Assembly (NCBI GenBank): GCA_009785505.1
Contig: WQWA01000016.1
Span: forward strand, 1 to 41,779
Origin: Bacteroidales bacterium
GTDB taxonomy: Bacteria; Bacteroidota; Bacteroidia; Bacteroidales; P3
Direction of reading: 5' to 3'
DNA: 41,779 bases
Below the pieces are notes generated by a model. It searched no databases. It had not been told where the DNA came from and worked only from the letters and a program-made list of their open reading frames with translations. Within the stretch, counting starts at the first letter, position 1. The number at the start of each line of letters is the position of its first letter. This document shows positions 26,381 to 33,811 of this stretch, in pieces. A program made the position numbers and the translations under genes.

Positions 26381-27400
26381 ATGGAATTTTCAATCACACA
26401 AATTGCTGAACTTTTAGGCGGAAAAATCGAAGGCAACACCGATACAAAAGTATATAAACTCTGTAAAATTGAGGAGGGTGAAACGGGCGGATTGTCATTT
26501 TTAGCCAATCCGCAATACACACCGCATATTTATGATACTGAAGCTACTGCCGTTATTATCAATTCGGATTTTGTTCTCGAAAAGCCTGTAAAAACAACAC
26601 TTATTCGTGTTGAAAATGCATATCAAGCCTTTGCAAAATTGCTGGAAATGTACAACCAAGTCAAACAAAACAAGGTTGGAATTTCCGAAAAATCATCTAT
26701 TCATGAAAGTGTAAAAATCGGCGAAAACTGCTATATCGGCGACTTTGCGGTTATCGGCGAAAATGTTCAGATCGGAAATAATGTAAAAATTTATCCGCAA
26801 GTTTATATCGGCGACAACGCGAAAATCGGCAACAATACGACGATTTTCGCAGGTGTAAAAATTTATTCGGATACAGTTATTGGTAAAGATGTGGTTATTC
26901 ACGCCGGCAGTGTGATTGGTGCAGATGGTTTCGGTTTTGCTCCGGTCGATTCCTCGTATAAAAAAGTTGTTCAAATCGGAAATGTTATCATTGAAGACCA
27001 TGTTGATATTGGAGCAAACACTTGTATTGACAGGGCAACGCTAGGTTCTACAATTATCAAAAAAGGCGTGAAACTAGACAATTTAATTCAGATTGCGCAC
27101 AATGTTGTTGTTGACGAAAATACGGTGATGGCCTCGCAAGTAGGCATTTCCGGCTCCACAAAAATCGGAAAAAATTGTATGTTCGGCGGACAAGTCGGTA
27201 TCGCAGGACATGCAGCAATTGCCGATGGCGTGAAACTTGCGGCACAGAGCGGTGTTCCCTCAAGCATCAAAGAAGAAAATGCCATATATTTCGGTTCTCC
27301 GGCTATAGATGCAAGTGTATATCGACGCTCTGCCCTTCATTTCAAAAATTTCGATAAAATTGTGAAACGCCTCAACGACTTGGAGGCGAAACTAAAATGA
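26381..27400 (+). CDS. lpxD: UDP-3-O-acylglucosamine N-acyltransferase LpxD
   Basis: LpxD adds the second hydroxy-acyl chain in lipid A synthesis. The 339-residue protein has the family's N-terminal UDP-binding domain (EFSITQIAELLGGKIEG, GLSFLANPQYTPHI), then a left-handed beta-helix of hexapeptide repeats (residues about 105-300, for example IGENCYIGDFAVIGENVQIG). The catalytic His lies in LIQIAHNVVV, and the glycine-rich GADGFGFAP segment is present. The C-terminal helix closes the trimer. It overlaps truB by 4 bases. Its promoter is divergent from that of the envelope operon, which places lipid A synthesis beside outer-membrane protein folding. Confidence 0.96.
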   Translation: MEFSITQIAELLGGKIEGNTDTKVYKLCKIEEGETGGLSFLANPQYTPHIYDTEATAVIINSDFVLEKPVKTTLIRVENAYQAFAKLLEMYNQVKQNKVGISEKSSIHESVKIGENCYIGDFAVIGENVQIGNNVKIYPQVYIGDNAKIGNNTTIFAGVKIYSDTVIGKDVVIHAGSVIGADGFGFAPVDSSYKKVVQIGNVIIEDHVDIGANTCIDRATLGSTIIKKGVKLDNLIQIAHNVVVDENTVMASQVGISGSTKIGKNCMFGGQVGIAGHAAIADGVKLAAQSGVPSSIKEENAIYFGSPAIDASVYRRSALHFKNFDKIVKRLNDLEAKLK

Positions 27401-28080
27401 ACGAAAAGACCTTAACACCCTACGAAGAAGGACAAGTTTTATTGATCGATAAACCTTACGGCTGGACGTCTTTTCAGGTGGTCAATAAGTTGAAATGGAA
27501 AATCCGACATGCTCATAAATTATCGAAATTGAAAATCGGTCACGCCGGAACGCTCGACCCTTTGGCAACAGGACTTTTGATTGTTTGCACCGGAAAATTC
27601 ACCAAGCGTATTGAGGAATTTCAAGCACAAGAAAAAGAATATACCGGCACATTTGTTTTGGGTGCAACAACGCCTTGCTGCGACATGGAAAAGCCCGTTG
27701 ACAAAACGTTTCCAACCAGTCACATCACAGAACAACTCATTTTGGAAACTGCAAAAACATTTGTTGGCGAGCAAATGCAAATTCCTCCGATTTTTTCTGC
27801 CGTAAAAATCGATGGCAAGCGTGCCTACGATTACGCCCGACAGAAGCAAGACGTCGAGATTAAAGCAAAATCTGTTTTTATCCAAACATTTGAAATCACA
27901 CGCATCGAAATGCCCGAGGTTGATTTTCGCATTGTGTGTAGTAAAGGCACATATATTCGTTCGATTGCTCGAGATCTTGGTAAAAAATTGCAGTCCGGAG
28001 CCTATTTATCCGCTCTTCGCCGCACACGAATCGGAGATTTTTTGGCAGAAAATAGTGATAATTCTATGATTTTGGAGTAA
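27397..28080 (+). CDS. truB: tRNA pseudouridine(55) synthase TruB
   Basis: TruB converts U55 in the T-loop of tRNAs to pseudouridine. The 227-residue protein carries the catalytic Asp in IGHAGTLDPLATGLLIV, the family motifs DKPYGWTSFQVV near the N-terminus, GATTPCCDMEKP and PPIFSAVKIDGKRAYDYAR, and a late CSKGTYIRSIARDLG. It is short compared with E. coli TruB because the C-terminal PUA-like part is missing, which is common in this phylum. The start codon overlaps the lpxD stop (ATGA), so translation is coupled. Confidence 0.95.
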   Translation: MNEKTLTPYEEGQVLLIDKPYGWTSFQVVNKLKWKIRHAHKLSKLKIGHAGTLDPLATGLLIVCTGKFTKRIEEFQAQEKEYTGTFVLGATTPCCDMEKPVDKTFPTSHITEQLILETAKTFVGEQMQIPPIFSAVKIDGKRAYDYARQKQDVEIKAKSVFIQTFEITRIEMPEVDFRIVCSKGTYIRSIARDLGKKLQSGAYLSALRRTRIGDFLAENSDNSMILE

Positions 28081-28093
28081 ATTTTCCAAAAAA

Positions 28094-28125
28094 TTTGCTT
28101 TTTTCAAAAAAAAGCATTACCTTTG
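28094..28125 (+). promoter_or_regulatory. Bacteroidetes promoter of queA-ruvC
   Basis: TTTG (28094-28097), 20 bases, TACCTTTG (28118-28125). It leaves a leader of about 60 bases that contains the alternative hairpins at 28150-28187. Confidence 0.85.
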
Positions 28126-28149
28126 CGTTCCAAATTGTGTGCTAATGAA

Positions 28150-28187
28150 CCCCGCTTGCGGGCTCTATACACCCGTAAAAATAACTT
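28150..28187 (+). promoter_or_regulatory. Structured queA leader with two exclusive hairpins (preQ1-I-like by eye)
   Basis: CCCGC (28151-28155) can pair with GCGGG (28158-28162), although the two-base loop is very tight. GCGGG can instead pair with CCCGT (28172-28176), leaving the loop CTCTATACA and the tail AAAAATAACTT. The second fold, ACACCC followed by an A-rich tail, resembles preQ1-I aptamers, and the gene controlled belongs to queuosine synthesis. No covariance test was possible. It could also be an ordinary repeat or leader hairpin. Confidence 0.35.
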
Positions 28188-28193
28188 ATTCGT

Positions 28194-29258
28194 ATGAAAT
28201 TATCTCAATTCAACTTTCCGTTTTCTAACGACATGATTGCCCTGCATCCTGCGAAAAATCGCGATGAGTCAAAATTGATGGTCGTTGATCGGAAAAAACA
28301 AAAAATAGAACACAAAACATTTAAAGACATCTTAAAATATTTTGATTCGGGCGATGTGTTTTTGATGAACGACACGAAGGTTTTTCCGGCATTGCTTTCA
28401 GGTGCAAAAGAAAAAACTAAGGCTGAAATTACGGTGTTTTTACTTCGTGAACTCAATCCCGAATTTCGCTTGTGGGACGTGTTTGTAGAACCTGCTCGAA
28501 AAATTCGGATTGGAAATAAACTATATTTCGGCGAAAATGAGGAATTGGTAGCAGAAGTTATCGACAACACAACTTCTCGCGGACGCACCTTGCGCTTTCT
28601 CTTCGACGGTCCATATGAAGAGTTTAAAGGTTTGATTCAAGAGCTTGGAAAAATACCGCTTCCCGAGCAAATCAAAAATTTGAGAGAAAAGAAAGAGCTA
28701 CTTCCCGAAGATGAAGAGCGTTATCAGACCATTTATGCAAAAAATGAAGGTGCTGTGATTGCTCCTGCCGCCGGATTACATTTCAGTCGTGAGCTTCTGA
28801 AACGTTCAGAGATTAAAGGCATTGACCTTGCTTTCATTACCGAGCACTGCGGATTGGGTAATTTCAGAAAAATCGATGTTGAAGATTTAAGCAAACACAA
28901 AACCGACTCTGAAGAAGTTATCATCACACAAGAAGCCGCCGATATTGTGAATAACGCACGTGCGAAAGGCGGAAAAATCTGTGTAGTCGGGGCTTCAACT
29001 TTGCGTGGGGCAGAAATGGTTGTAGGTGTTGACAGGCGGCTAAAACCCTACAAAGGCTGGACGAATAAATTTATTTATCCACCCTACGATTTTCGTTTGG
29101 CTGATGCATTGGTAACCAATTTTCACGAACCGCAATCTTCGATGTTTATGATGACTTGTGCGTTCGGTGGTTTCGAGTTAGTGCAGCAAGCCTACCAAGA
29201 AGCTATTGCAAAAAAGTACAAGTTCTTGGCTTACGGCGATGCGATGCTGATTATTTAA
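28194..29258 (+). CDS. queA: tRNA preQ1(34) S-adenosylmethionine ribosyltransferase-isomerase
   Basis: QueA moves the ribosyl part of SAM onto preQ1 in tRNA, forming epoxyqueuosine. The 354-residue protein shows [43 protein letters not shown], the [17 protein letters not shown] core, THCGLGNF-like EHCGLGNF and the C-terminal [28 protein letters not shown]. All are diagnostic. ruvC follows 7 bases downstream. Its leader contains a possible switch-like fold (28150-28187). Confidence 0.95.
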   Translation: MKLSQFNFPFSNDMIALHPAKNRDESKLMVVDRKKQKIEHKTFKDILKYFDSGDVFLMNDTKVFPALLSGAKEKTKAEITVFLLRELNPEFRLWDVFVEPARKIRIGNKLYFGENEELVAEVIDNTTSRGRTLRFLFDGPYEEFKGLIQELGKIPLPEQIKNLREKKELLPEDEERYQTIYAKNEGAVIAPAAGLHFSRELLKRSEIKGIDLAFITEHCGLGNFRKIDVEDLSKHKTDSEEVIITQEAADIVNNARAKGGKICVVGASTLRGAEMVVGVDRRLKPYKGWTNKFIYPPYDFRLADALVTNFHEPQSSMFMMTCAFGGFELVQQAYQEAIAKKYKFLAYGDAMLII

Positions 29259-29265
29259 ACGCCTT

Positions 29266-29886
29266 ATGGAACGGGTGATTTTGGGCATTGACCCCGGCAC
29301 AGTCATGATGGGTTTCGGCGTGATCAAACAAGTTGGAAAATCTGTTCAATTTATAGAAATGGGTGTGCTCAATTTGAGTAAAGAACGCGATATTGCCAAG
29401 AAATTACATCGTATTTTTGAATGTGCACTTGCACTGATCGAGAAACACAAACCTTCACATTTGGCAATTGAAGCACCGTTTTTCGGAAAAAATGTTCAAT
29501 CTATGCTCAAACTTGGTCGTGGGCAGGGCGTTGCGATTGCGGCCGCGATATCAAAAGGTATACCGTTTTCCGAATATGCACCTCGAAAAATCAAAATGGC
29601 AATCACCGGAAAAGGCACAGCCTCTAAAGAACAAGTCGCAAAAATGTTGTTCAGTTTAATGAAAATTAACGAAACAATGCCCAAACAACTGGATGCAACC
29701 GACGGCTTGGCTGCGGCAGTTTGCCACGCATTGCAAAATGATTACGCTTCGACTCCGCTCAGCGTCCGGACATTGAGCGAAGTCGAAATGCCCGGATCAA
29801 AAAAAATAACAAAAAAATCCCAACCTTCAAAAAAATATTCCGGTTGGGAAACATTTATTGCCGACAATGAGAAACGGATTCTTTAG
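29266..29886 (+). CDS. ruvC: Holliday junction endonuclease RuvC with a repeat-derived C-terminal segment
   Basis: RuvC cuts four-way junctions during recombination repair. The acidic catalytic residues are visible in ILGIDPGT, AIEAPFF and QLDATDGLAAAVCHAL. The usual RuvC core ends near residue 160, after CHALQND. Here a further 46 residues follow. Their first part, YASTPLSVRTLSEVEMPG, is encoded by a complete TTCGACT-family palindromic repeat (29748-29787) read in frame; the rest is Lys/Ser-rich, with YSGWETFIADNEKRIL at the end. The extension is therefore partly repeat-derived. It follows queA by 7 bases and converges on greA. Confidence 0.93.
   Translation: MERVILGIDPGTVMMGFGVIKQVGKSVQFIEMGVLNLSKERDIAKKLHRIFECALALIEKHKPSHLAIEAPFFGKNVQSMLKLGRGQGVAIAAAISKGIPFSEYAPRKIKMAITGKGTASKEQVAKMLFSLMKINETMPKQLDATDGLAAAVCHALQNDYASTPLSVRTLSEVEMPGSKKITKKSQPSKKYSGWETFIADNEKRIL
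29748..29787. repeat. TTCGACT-family palindromic repeat inside ruvC
   Basis: TTCGACTCCGCTCA pairs with TGAGCGAAGTCGAA with one mismatch, around a loop of about 12 bases. It is in frame with ruvC and introduces no stop. Other copies are intergenic (166-182 half site, 3181-3232). Confidence 0.85.
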
Positions 29887-29890
29887 TCCG

Positions 29891-29931
29891 TCATTGCGAG
29901 CCATAGGCGAAGCAATCTAGTGGATTGCTTC
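29891..29931. repeat. TCATTGCGAGC-type repeat with hairpin between ruvC and greA
   Basis: TCATTGCGAGC, then GAAGCAATC (29909-29917) and GATTGCTTC (29923-29931), form a perfect 9-bp stem. It fills the 49-base gap between the convergent genes. It may stop transcription from both sides, but no T run follows. Confidence 0.7.
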
Positions 29932-29935
29932 ACCC

Positions 29936-30418
29936 CTAATGTGGACTTCGTGAAATCTCTAAAATCTCAAACGGAACAATGCCTGCCGGAATCTGCACAT
30001 CTACTTTGTCGCCTTGTTTATGTCCAAGCAAGCCTCTCGCAATCGGAGATTCGGCAGAAAGCTTGCCGGATTTGAAATCAGACTCGCTTTCCGGCACTAG
30101 CGTGTAAGTCATTATGGCGTTTGTTTTGAGATTTTTTAGCTTGACAGTTGAAAACACCAAGACCTTCGAAGCATCTAATTTCGATTCATCAATTAATCGG
30201 GCGTTCGCAATATCATTCTGTAAGTTTGCTATTTTCATTTCAAGCAAACCCTGTGCTTCTTTCGCAGCATCGTATTCGGCATTTTCCGACAAGTCGCCTT
30301 TGTCGCGGGCTTCCGCAATAGCGGCGGATGCGGCAGGGCGGGCAACCGTAACCAACTCATGCAACTCATTGTGCAGGCGTTGCAAACCTTCTTTGCTGTA
30401 ATACTTTATCTTGCTCAT
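29936..30418 (-). CDS. greA: Transcription elongation factor GreA
   Basis: GreA enters the secondary channel of RNA polymerase and rescues backtracked complexes by RNA cleavage. The 160-residue protein has the N-terminal coiled coil with the tip motif RDKGDLSENAEYDAAKEAQ (the acidic Asp and Glu of the tip are present). The C-terminal FKBP-like domain has YTLVPESESD, LSAESPIARGLLG and GDKVDVQIPAG. The promoter is at 30479-30510, and a terminator-like hairpin lies in the short leader just ahead of the ATG. It is convergent with ruvC. Confidence 0.96.
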   Translation of the reverse strand: MSKIKYYSKEGLQRLHNELHELVTVARPAASAAIAEARDKGDLSENAEYDAAKEAQGLLEMKIANLQNDIANARLIDESKLDASKVLVFSTVKLKNLKTNAIMTYTLVPESESDFKSGKLSAESPIARGLLGHKQGDKVDVQIPAGIVPFEILEISRSPH

Positions 30419-30426
30419 GATAGTGT

Positions 30427-30460
30427 AAAAAAATATGAAACACTCTCAGTTCAAGAGTGT
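30427..30460 (-). terminator. Terminator-like hairpin in the greA leader
   Basis: On the minus strand ACACTCT (30454-30460), a 7-base loop, AGAGTGT (30440-30446), then TTCATA and seven T (30427-30433). It lies between the promoter and the ATG at 30418. Early stopping would give an RNA of about 45 bases. E. coli greA is known to have a comparable leader terminator (GraL). Confidence 0.6.
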
Positions 30461-30478
30461 CTCAAGGTTAATGCTCTG

Positions 30479-30510
30479 CAAAGATACGGCTTTTTTTTGA
30501 AACTACCAAA
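30479..30510 (-). promoter_or_regulatory. Bacteroidetes promoter of greA
   Basis: On the minus strand TTTG (30507-30510), 20 bases, TATCTTTG (30479-30486); extended upstream box ATTTGGTA. Confidence 0.87.
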
Positions 30511-30530
30511 TTTTAGCCGTACTTTCTTTT

Positions 30531-30653
30531 TTAATTGTATTTTCGCTCTAAAATGGTCGAATAAATAATCGCATCACGTAAATCAAACTTGACACTTTTT
30601 TGCGGTAATTCTTCTTCTTGAAAGATTTCGTCTCTGATTTCTTCGGAATCCAT
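30531..30653 (-). CDS. Small acidic 40-residue protein (uncalled)
   Basis: An ORF of 40 residues from the ATG at 30653 to the TAA at 30531-30533: MDSEEIRDEIFQEEELP, a short polar link, then VKFDLRDAIIYSTILERKY. It has its own full consensus promoter (30669-30700), which strongly supports a real gene. The pattern of an acidic start followed by an LRDAIIYSxILxRKY helix recalls short hypothetical proteins I associate with Bacteroidetes, but I cannot name a family. No signal peptide or membrane segment. It lies between the RsmI-like gene and greA, same strand. Function unknown; the amphipathic C-terminal helix suggests protein binding. Confidence 0.75.
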   Translation of the reverse strand: MDSEEIRDEIFQEEELPQKSVKFDLRDAIIYSTILERKYN

Positions 30654-30668
30654 GCTGTATTTTTTCTG

Positions 30669-30700
30669 CAAAATTAGCGATTATTTTTGAATTAACCAAA
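30669..30700 (-). promoter_or_regulatory. Bacteroidetes promoter of the 40-residue gene
   Basis: On the minus strand TTTG (30697-30700), 20 bases, TAATTTTG (30669-30676); extended upstream box ATTTGGTT. The leader is about 10 bases. Confidence 0.8.
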
Positions 30701-30715
30701 TTTAGCTGTCATTTT

Positions 30716-31417
30716 TTAATCCTTCCCAATCAAAAAAACACAATTTTGCTTATGCAAATCTATCGTTTGTTTTTTCCAATCAGATACAGTTTTCGTTTGA
30801 TGAATGGCATTCGATTGCGTGATGTTTACAGCAATTCCGACTTTTGTCGAAGGATTGCAAACCGTCAAAATGGATTCGAATAAATGATTATTTCGAAAAG
30901 GCGTTTCAATGAAGATTTGGGTCTGATTTTTTTGAACGGCTTGTTGTTCCAACTCTTTTAGTTTTCGCTCGCGTTCTTTTTTGTCGATCGGCAAATAGCC
31001 GTTGAAACAGAAATTTTGTCCGTTTAATCCTGAAGCCATCAGTGCTAAAAGTATCGACGAAGGTCCGACCAACGGCACAACCTGAATATTTTTTCGATGT
31101 GCCAACGCTACAATCGTCGCACCCGGATCAGCTACACAAGGCACGCCGGCTTCGGACAACAATCCAATCGAATCTTTTGAAATTGTATTCAAAAAACTCT
31201 CAATTTCTCGACTATCGGTATGTTTATTCAATTCAAAAAATGTCACTTCATCAAAGTTCTGCGTATAACCGGCACTTCGCAAAAATCGCCTTGCCGTCCG
31301 CAAATCTTCGACAATAAAGGTTTTTAACGTGTTGATGTGTTGCGGAAAATTCGCAGGCAGAACATCCGAAACACTCGAATTTCCAATGGTAGCCGGTATG
31401 AGAAAAAGTTTGTTCAT
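30716..31417 (-). CDS. RsmI-like tetrapyrrole-methylase-fold SAM methyltransferase
   Basis: A 233-residue protein of the RsmI/CbiF methylase fold. RsmI 2'-O-methylates C1402 of 16S rRNA. Visible motifs are LFLIPATIGN at the start, VEDLRTARRFLR, GLLSEAGVPCVADPGATIVALAH (SAM site), VVPLVGPSSILLALMASGLNGQNFCFNGYLP and IFIETPFRN. It lacks the small C-terminal domain of E. coli RsmI. Bacteroidetes commonly carry such a shorter paralogue, so the substrate is not certain. It follows dnaA on the same strand, but a terminator lies between. Confidence 0.85.
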   Translation of the reverse strand: MNKLFLIPATIGNSSVSDVLPANFPQHINTLKTFIVEDLRTARRFLRSAGYTQNFDEVTFFELNKHTDSREIESFLNTISKDSIGLLSEAGVPCVADPGATIVALAHRKNIQVVPLVGPSSILLALMASGLNGQNFCFNGYLPIDKKERERKLKELEQQAVQKNQTQIFIETPFRNNHLFESILTVCNPSTKVGIAVNITQSNAIHQTKTVSDWKKQTIDLHKQNCVFLIGKD

Positions 31418-31426
31418 CTGAAAAAA

Positions 31427-31453
31427 ACCACCACTTTTTCAAGCAGTGGTTTC
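31427..31453 (-). terminator. Intrinsic terminator after dnaA
   Basis: On the minus strand AAACCACTGC, a short loop TTGAAAA, AGTGGTGG and a T run. It follows the dnaA stop codon at 31465 and precedes the RsmI-like gene start at 31417. Confidence 0.85.
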
Positions 31454-31464
31454 CCATTATTAAC

Positions 31465-32892
31465 CTAATTGCTAACTTTTATTTTCTTTTCAATTTCTTC
31501 AACATACACTTTGAATTGTTTGTCGGTATCCAACAAATCCGTCACCGTGCGATAAGCATGCAAAACCGTTGCGTGGTCTTTGTTTCCACACTGCATACCG
31601 ATGTTTGCCAGCGAGTATTTGGTGTGTTTTTTTGAAAAATACATCGCCAATTGTCGGGCTTGCACAATTTCGCGTTTGCGTGTGCGGGAGTTAATTTCGT
31701 CAACCGTGATTTGGAAATAATCGCAAACGATATTTTTGATATAATCAATCGAAATTTCTTTTGCAGAATTTTTCACGAATTTGTCAATCATATCACGTGC
31801 CAAATCCAGTGTAATGGTGCGTTTATTCAGAATAGATTGTGCCAAAATAGAATTCAAAACACCTTCCAATTCGCGGACATTGGCTGAAATACTGTAAGCA
31901 ATATATTCAATCACATCATTCGGAATATCGATCTCGCCGTTGTTTTTGATTTTACTTTTCAAAATTTCGATACGAGTTTTCACATCCGGAACTTCCAAAT
32001 CCGTTGACAATCCCCACTTGAAGCGGGATAACAAACGTGCTTCAATATCCACTAAATCCGCCGGAGATTTATCGGACGACAAAATAATCTGCTTGCCGTT
32101 TTGATGCAGGTAATTGAAAATATGGAACAACTGATCTTGCGTTCCCGAGCGCCCCGAAAGCTTGTGTACATCGTCAATCAAAAGCACATCAATCGATTGA
32201 TAAAAATGTGCAAAGTCATTTTTGGCACCGTTTTTTGCCGCTTCAACATATTGTTGCGTGAATTCCTCCGACGAAACATAGAGTACGGTTTTATCCGGAA
32301 ATTTCTTTTTAGTTTGAATACCGATGGCGTGCATCAAATGTGTTTTCCCCAAACCTGTCGGACTGTGTAAAAACAACGGATTGAACGACGTTTTTCCCGG
32401 TTCTTCCGCAATAGCATAGCCCGCAGAACGTGCCAGACGGTTGCAGTCGCCTTCGATAAAATTTTCAAACGTGTATATATGGTTCAAGTTCGATTTAACC
32501 TTAACTTTTGTCGGCATTCCTGCTCTAACCCAAGGATCCATCCGCATCGAGTCTTCGGTAACCGGAATTTTGATAAACGGATTTTCCAATACCTTGCGAT
32601 TTCCGGATTGGGCTTTCACTTGAAACGAATCCGTTGTATCCATCACAATGCTATATTGCAAACGCCCACCCGTGCCCAGTTCTCGTTTGATCACTTTTTT
32701 CAACAAATCAATATAATGTTCCTCCAACCACTCGTAAAAGAATTGAGAAGGAACCTGAATGGTCAGTACGCCCTTATCTAAATGCAACGGCTTAATCGGT
32801 TCGAACCATGTTTTGAAACTCTTCGGATCTCCAATGTTGTCTCGAATGATGTCGAGACACTTTTTCCATACTAGAGAGTGATTATTTTCCAT
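31465..32892 (-). CDS. dnaA: Chromosomal replication initiator DnaA
   Basis: DnaA binds origin boxes and melts the replication origin. The 475-residue protein has the N-terminal DnaB-interaction domain (WKKCLDIIRDNIGDPKSFKTWFEPIKPL), a linker, and the AAA+ domain with Walker A SPTGLGKTHLMHAIG and Walker B VLLIDDVHKLSGR. LLSRFKWGL follows, and the C-terminal DNA-binding domain ends with the signature CGNKDHATVLHAYRTV. Length and order are standard. The upstream 190 bases hold one near-match to a DnaA box and a weak promoter-like CATCTTTG; there is no box cluster, so oriC is not claimed here. It has its own terminator. Confidence 0.97.
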   Translation of the reverse strand: MENNHSLVWKKCLDIIRDNIGDPKSFKTWFEPIKPLHLDKGVLTIQVPSQFFYEWLEEHYIDLLKKVIKRELGTGGRLQYSIVMDTTDSFQVKAQSGNRKVLENPFIKIPVTEDSMRMDPWVRAGMPTKVKVKSNLNHIYTFENFIEGDCNRLARSAGYAIAEEPGKTSFNPLFLHSPTGLGKTHLMHAIGIQTKKKFPDKTVLYVSSEEFTQQYVEAAKNGAKNDFAHFYQSIDVLLIDDVHKLSGRSGTQDQLFHIFNYLHQNGKQIILSSDKSPADLVDIEARLLSRFKWGLSTDLEVPDVKTRIEILKSKIKNNGEIDIPNDVIEYIAYSISANVRELEGVLNSILAQSILNKRTITLDLARDMIDKFVKNSAKEISIDYIKNIVCDYFQITVDEINSRTRKREIVQARQLAMYFSKKHTKYSLANIGMQCGNKDHATVLHAYRTVTDLLDTDKQFKVYVEEIEKKIKVSN

Positions 32893-33057
32893 ACGCCGAT
32901 CTTTCTTTCCCTGTTAAGAGTTCCTTTTTTTGTTATTTTTTGACACGTTCACTAAAAAACACGTGCTAAAGTTTGTTGTTGATTTCAGACTGCAAAGATG
33001 TGAATAAATTTCTGAAAAAAAAAATGTTTTTTGCTTGTTTTTTTGAAAAATTATTTG

Positions 33058-33065
33058 TAAATTCG
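33058..33065 (+). promoter_or_regulatory. Weak -7 box (TAAATTCG) upstream of the thioesterase gene
   Basis: TAAATTCG differs from TAnnTTTG at one base and lies 21 bases before the ATG at 33087. The upstream box is only CTTG. Confidence 0.4.
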
Positions 33066-33086
33066 TGGCAAAAAAGTAGATTTTTT

Positions 33087-33497
33087 ATGTATTCTTTTGA
33101 AACTCAACTCAGACCCCGTTATGCCGAAACCGACCAGATGGGTTATGTATATTATGGAAATTATCCTGCATATTATGAAGTGGCGCGAAATGAAAGTATG
33201 CGCGACCTCGGAACCACCTATTCCGAAATGGAAAGACTTGGTGTGATGTTGCCCGTTCGGGATATGCATATCGAATATAAAAGAGCGGCACGTTATGATG
33301 AGTTATTAACAATTAAAATGTGGTTGGTGGAAATGCCCGCTGCGAAATTACTGCATAAATATGAGATTTATAACGAACAAGACGAACTTATTAACAAAGG
33401 AACGACAACACTTGTTTTTGTAGATTCCAAAACAATGAAACCTTGCCGTTGTCCCGAATGGTTTGCTGAAAGGTTGCGGCCTTATTTTGAAAAATAG
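33087..33497 (+). CDS. Acyl-CoA thioesterase, 4HBT/YbgC type hotdog fold
   Basis: A 136-residue hotdog protein starting MYSFETQLRPRYAETDQMG. The pattern RYAETDQMGYVYYGNYPAYYEVARNE is the 4HBT/YbgC signature with its catalytic Asp. VRDMHIEYKRAARYDE and TTLVFVDSKTMKPCRCPEW follow. Such enzymes hydrolyse acyl-CoA esters; the substrate cannot be read from sequence. I chose the ATG at 33087 over a frame from 32973, because the longer version adds a non-homologous, phenylalanine-rich stretch and includes the promoter-like box. It is convergent with metG, 3 bases apart. Confidence 0.9.
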   Translation: MYSFETQLRPRYAETDQMGYVYYGNYPAYYEVARNESMRDLGTTYSEMERLGVMLPVRDMHIEYKRAARYDELLTIKMWLVEMPAAKLLHKYEIYNEQDELINKGTTTLVFVDSKTMKPCRCPEWFAERLRPYFEK

Positions 33498-33499
33498 AC

Positions 33500-33533
33500 A
33501 TTACTGCTTCAATTTTTCCATTTGAGCAGTAAT
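33500..33533. terminator. Hairpin across the metG stop codon
   Basis: ATTACTGCTTCAA (33500-33512) and TTGAGCAGTAAT (33522-33533) pair with one bulge. On the minus strand it is followed by GTCTATTTTTC, so it may end metG transcription while still being coding sequence. It separates metG from the convergent thioesterase gene. Confidence 0.5.
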
Positions 33534-33811
33534 TTGCTCGTCCTCAATTTTCGAAAATAAATGCTCGGCTTTGTTGATTTGGTGTCCTGTAGGAACTAAA
33601 TCCACACGTCCTGCTTCTGCCCATTTTTGTGGGGAAAGATTGAGCATGCGGTTGATTTTTTCGGCTGTAAACGGCAAAAATGGTTCGCAAATAATCGCTA
33701 GATTGGCACAAATTTGCAGGCTCAAATTCAAAATGGTTTTCACACGTTCCGGCTCGGTTTTTTGAAGTTTCCAAGGCTCGGTTTCGGTTAGATATTTATT
33801 TCCGGCACGTG
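33501..33811 (-). pseudogene. metG: Detached 3' part of metG (anticodon-binding domain)
   Basis: This stretch encodes [17 protein letters not shown], then [30 protein letters not shown] and a charged C-terminus ending MEKLKQ. These are the expected continuation of methionyl-tRNA synthetase, but in another frame from the upstream part. The junction is near 33806-33812, where the main frame reads ATG ATG AGT TAG. One extra T would read ATG ATG AGT TTA GCA CGT and restore [13 protein letters not shown], a typical family sequence. No other stop or shift is present, so the event is recent or a sequencing error. The restored protein would have about 560 residues and no C-terminal EMAPII-type tRNA-binding domain. 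Confidence 0.85.

Noticed and set aside
32893-33086. Possible replication origin upstream of dnaA
   Set aside because: Only one near-match to a DnaA box (TGTGAATAA at 32999, one mismatch) and an A/T-rich run. No cluster of boxes, and no skew could be computed.
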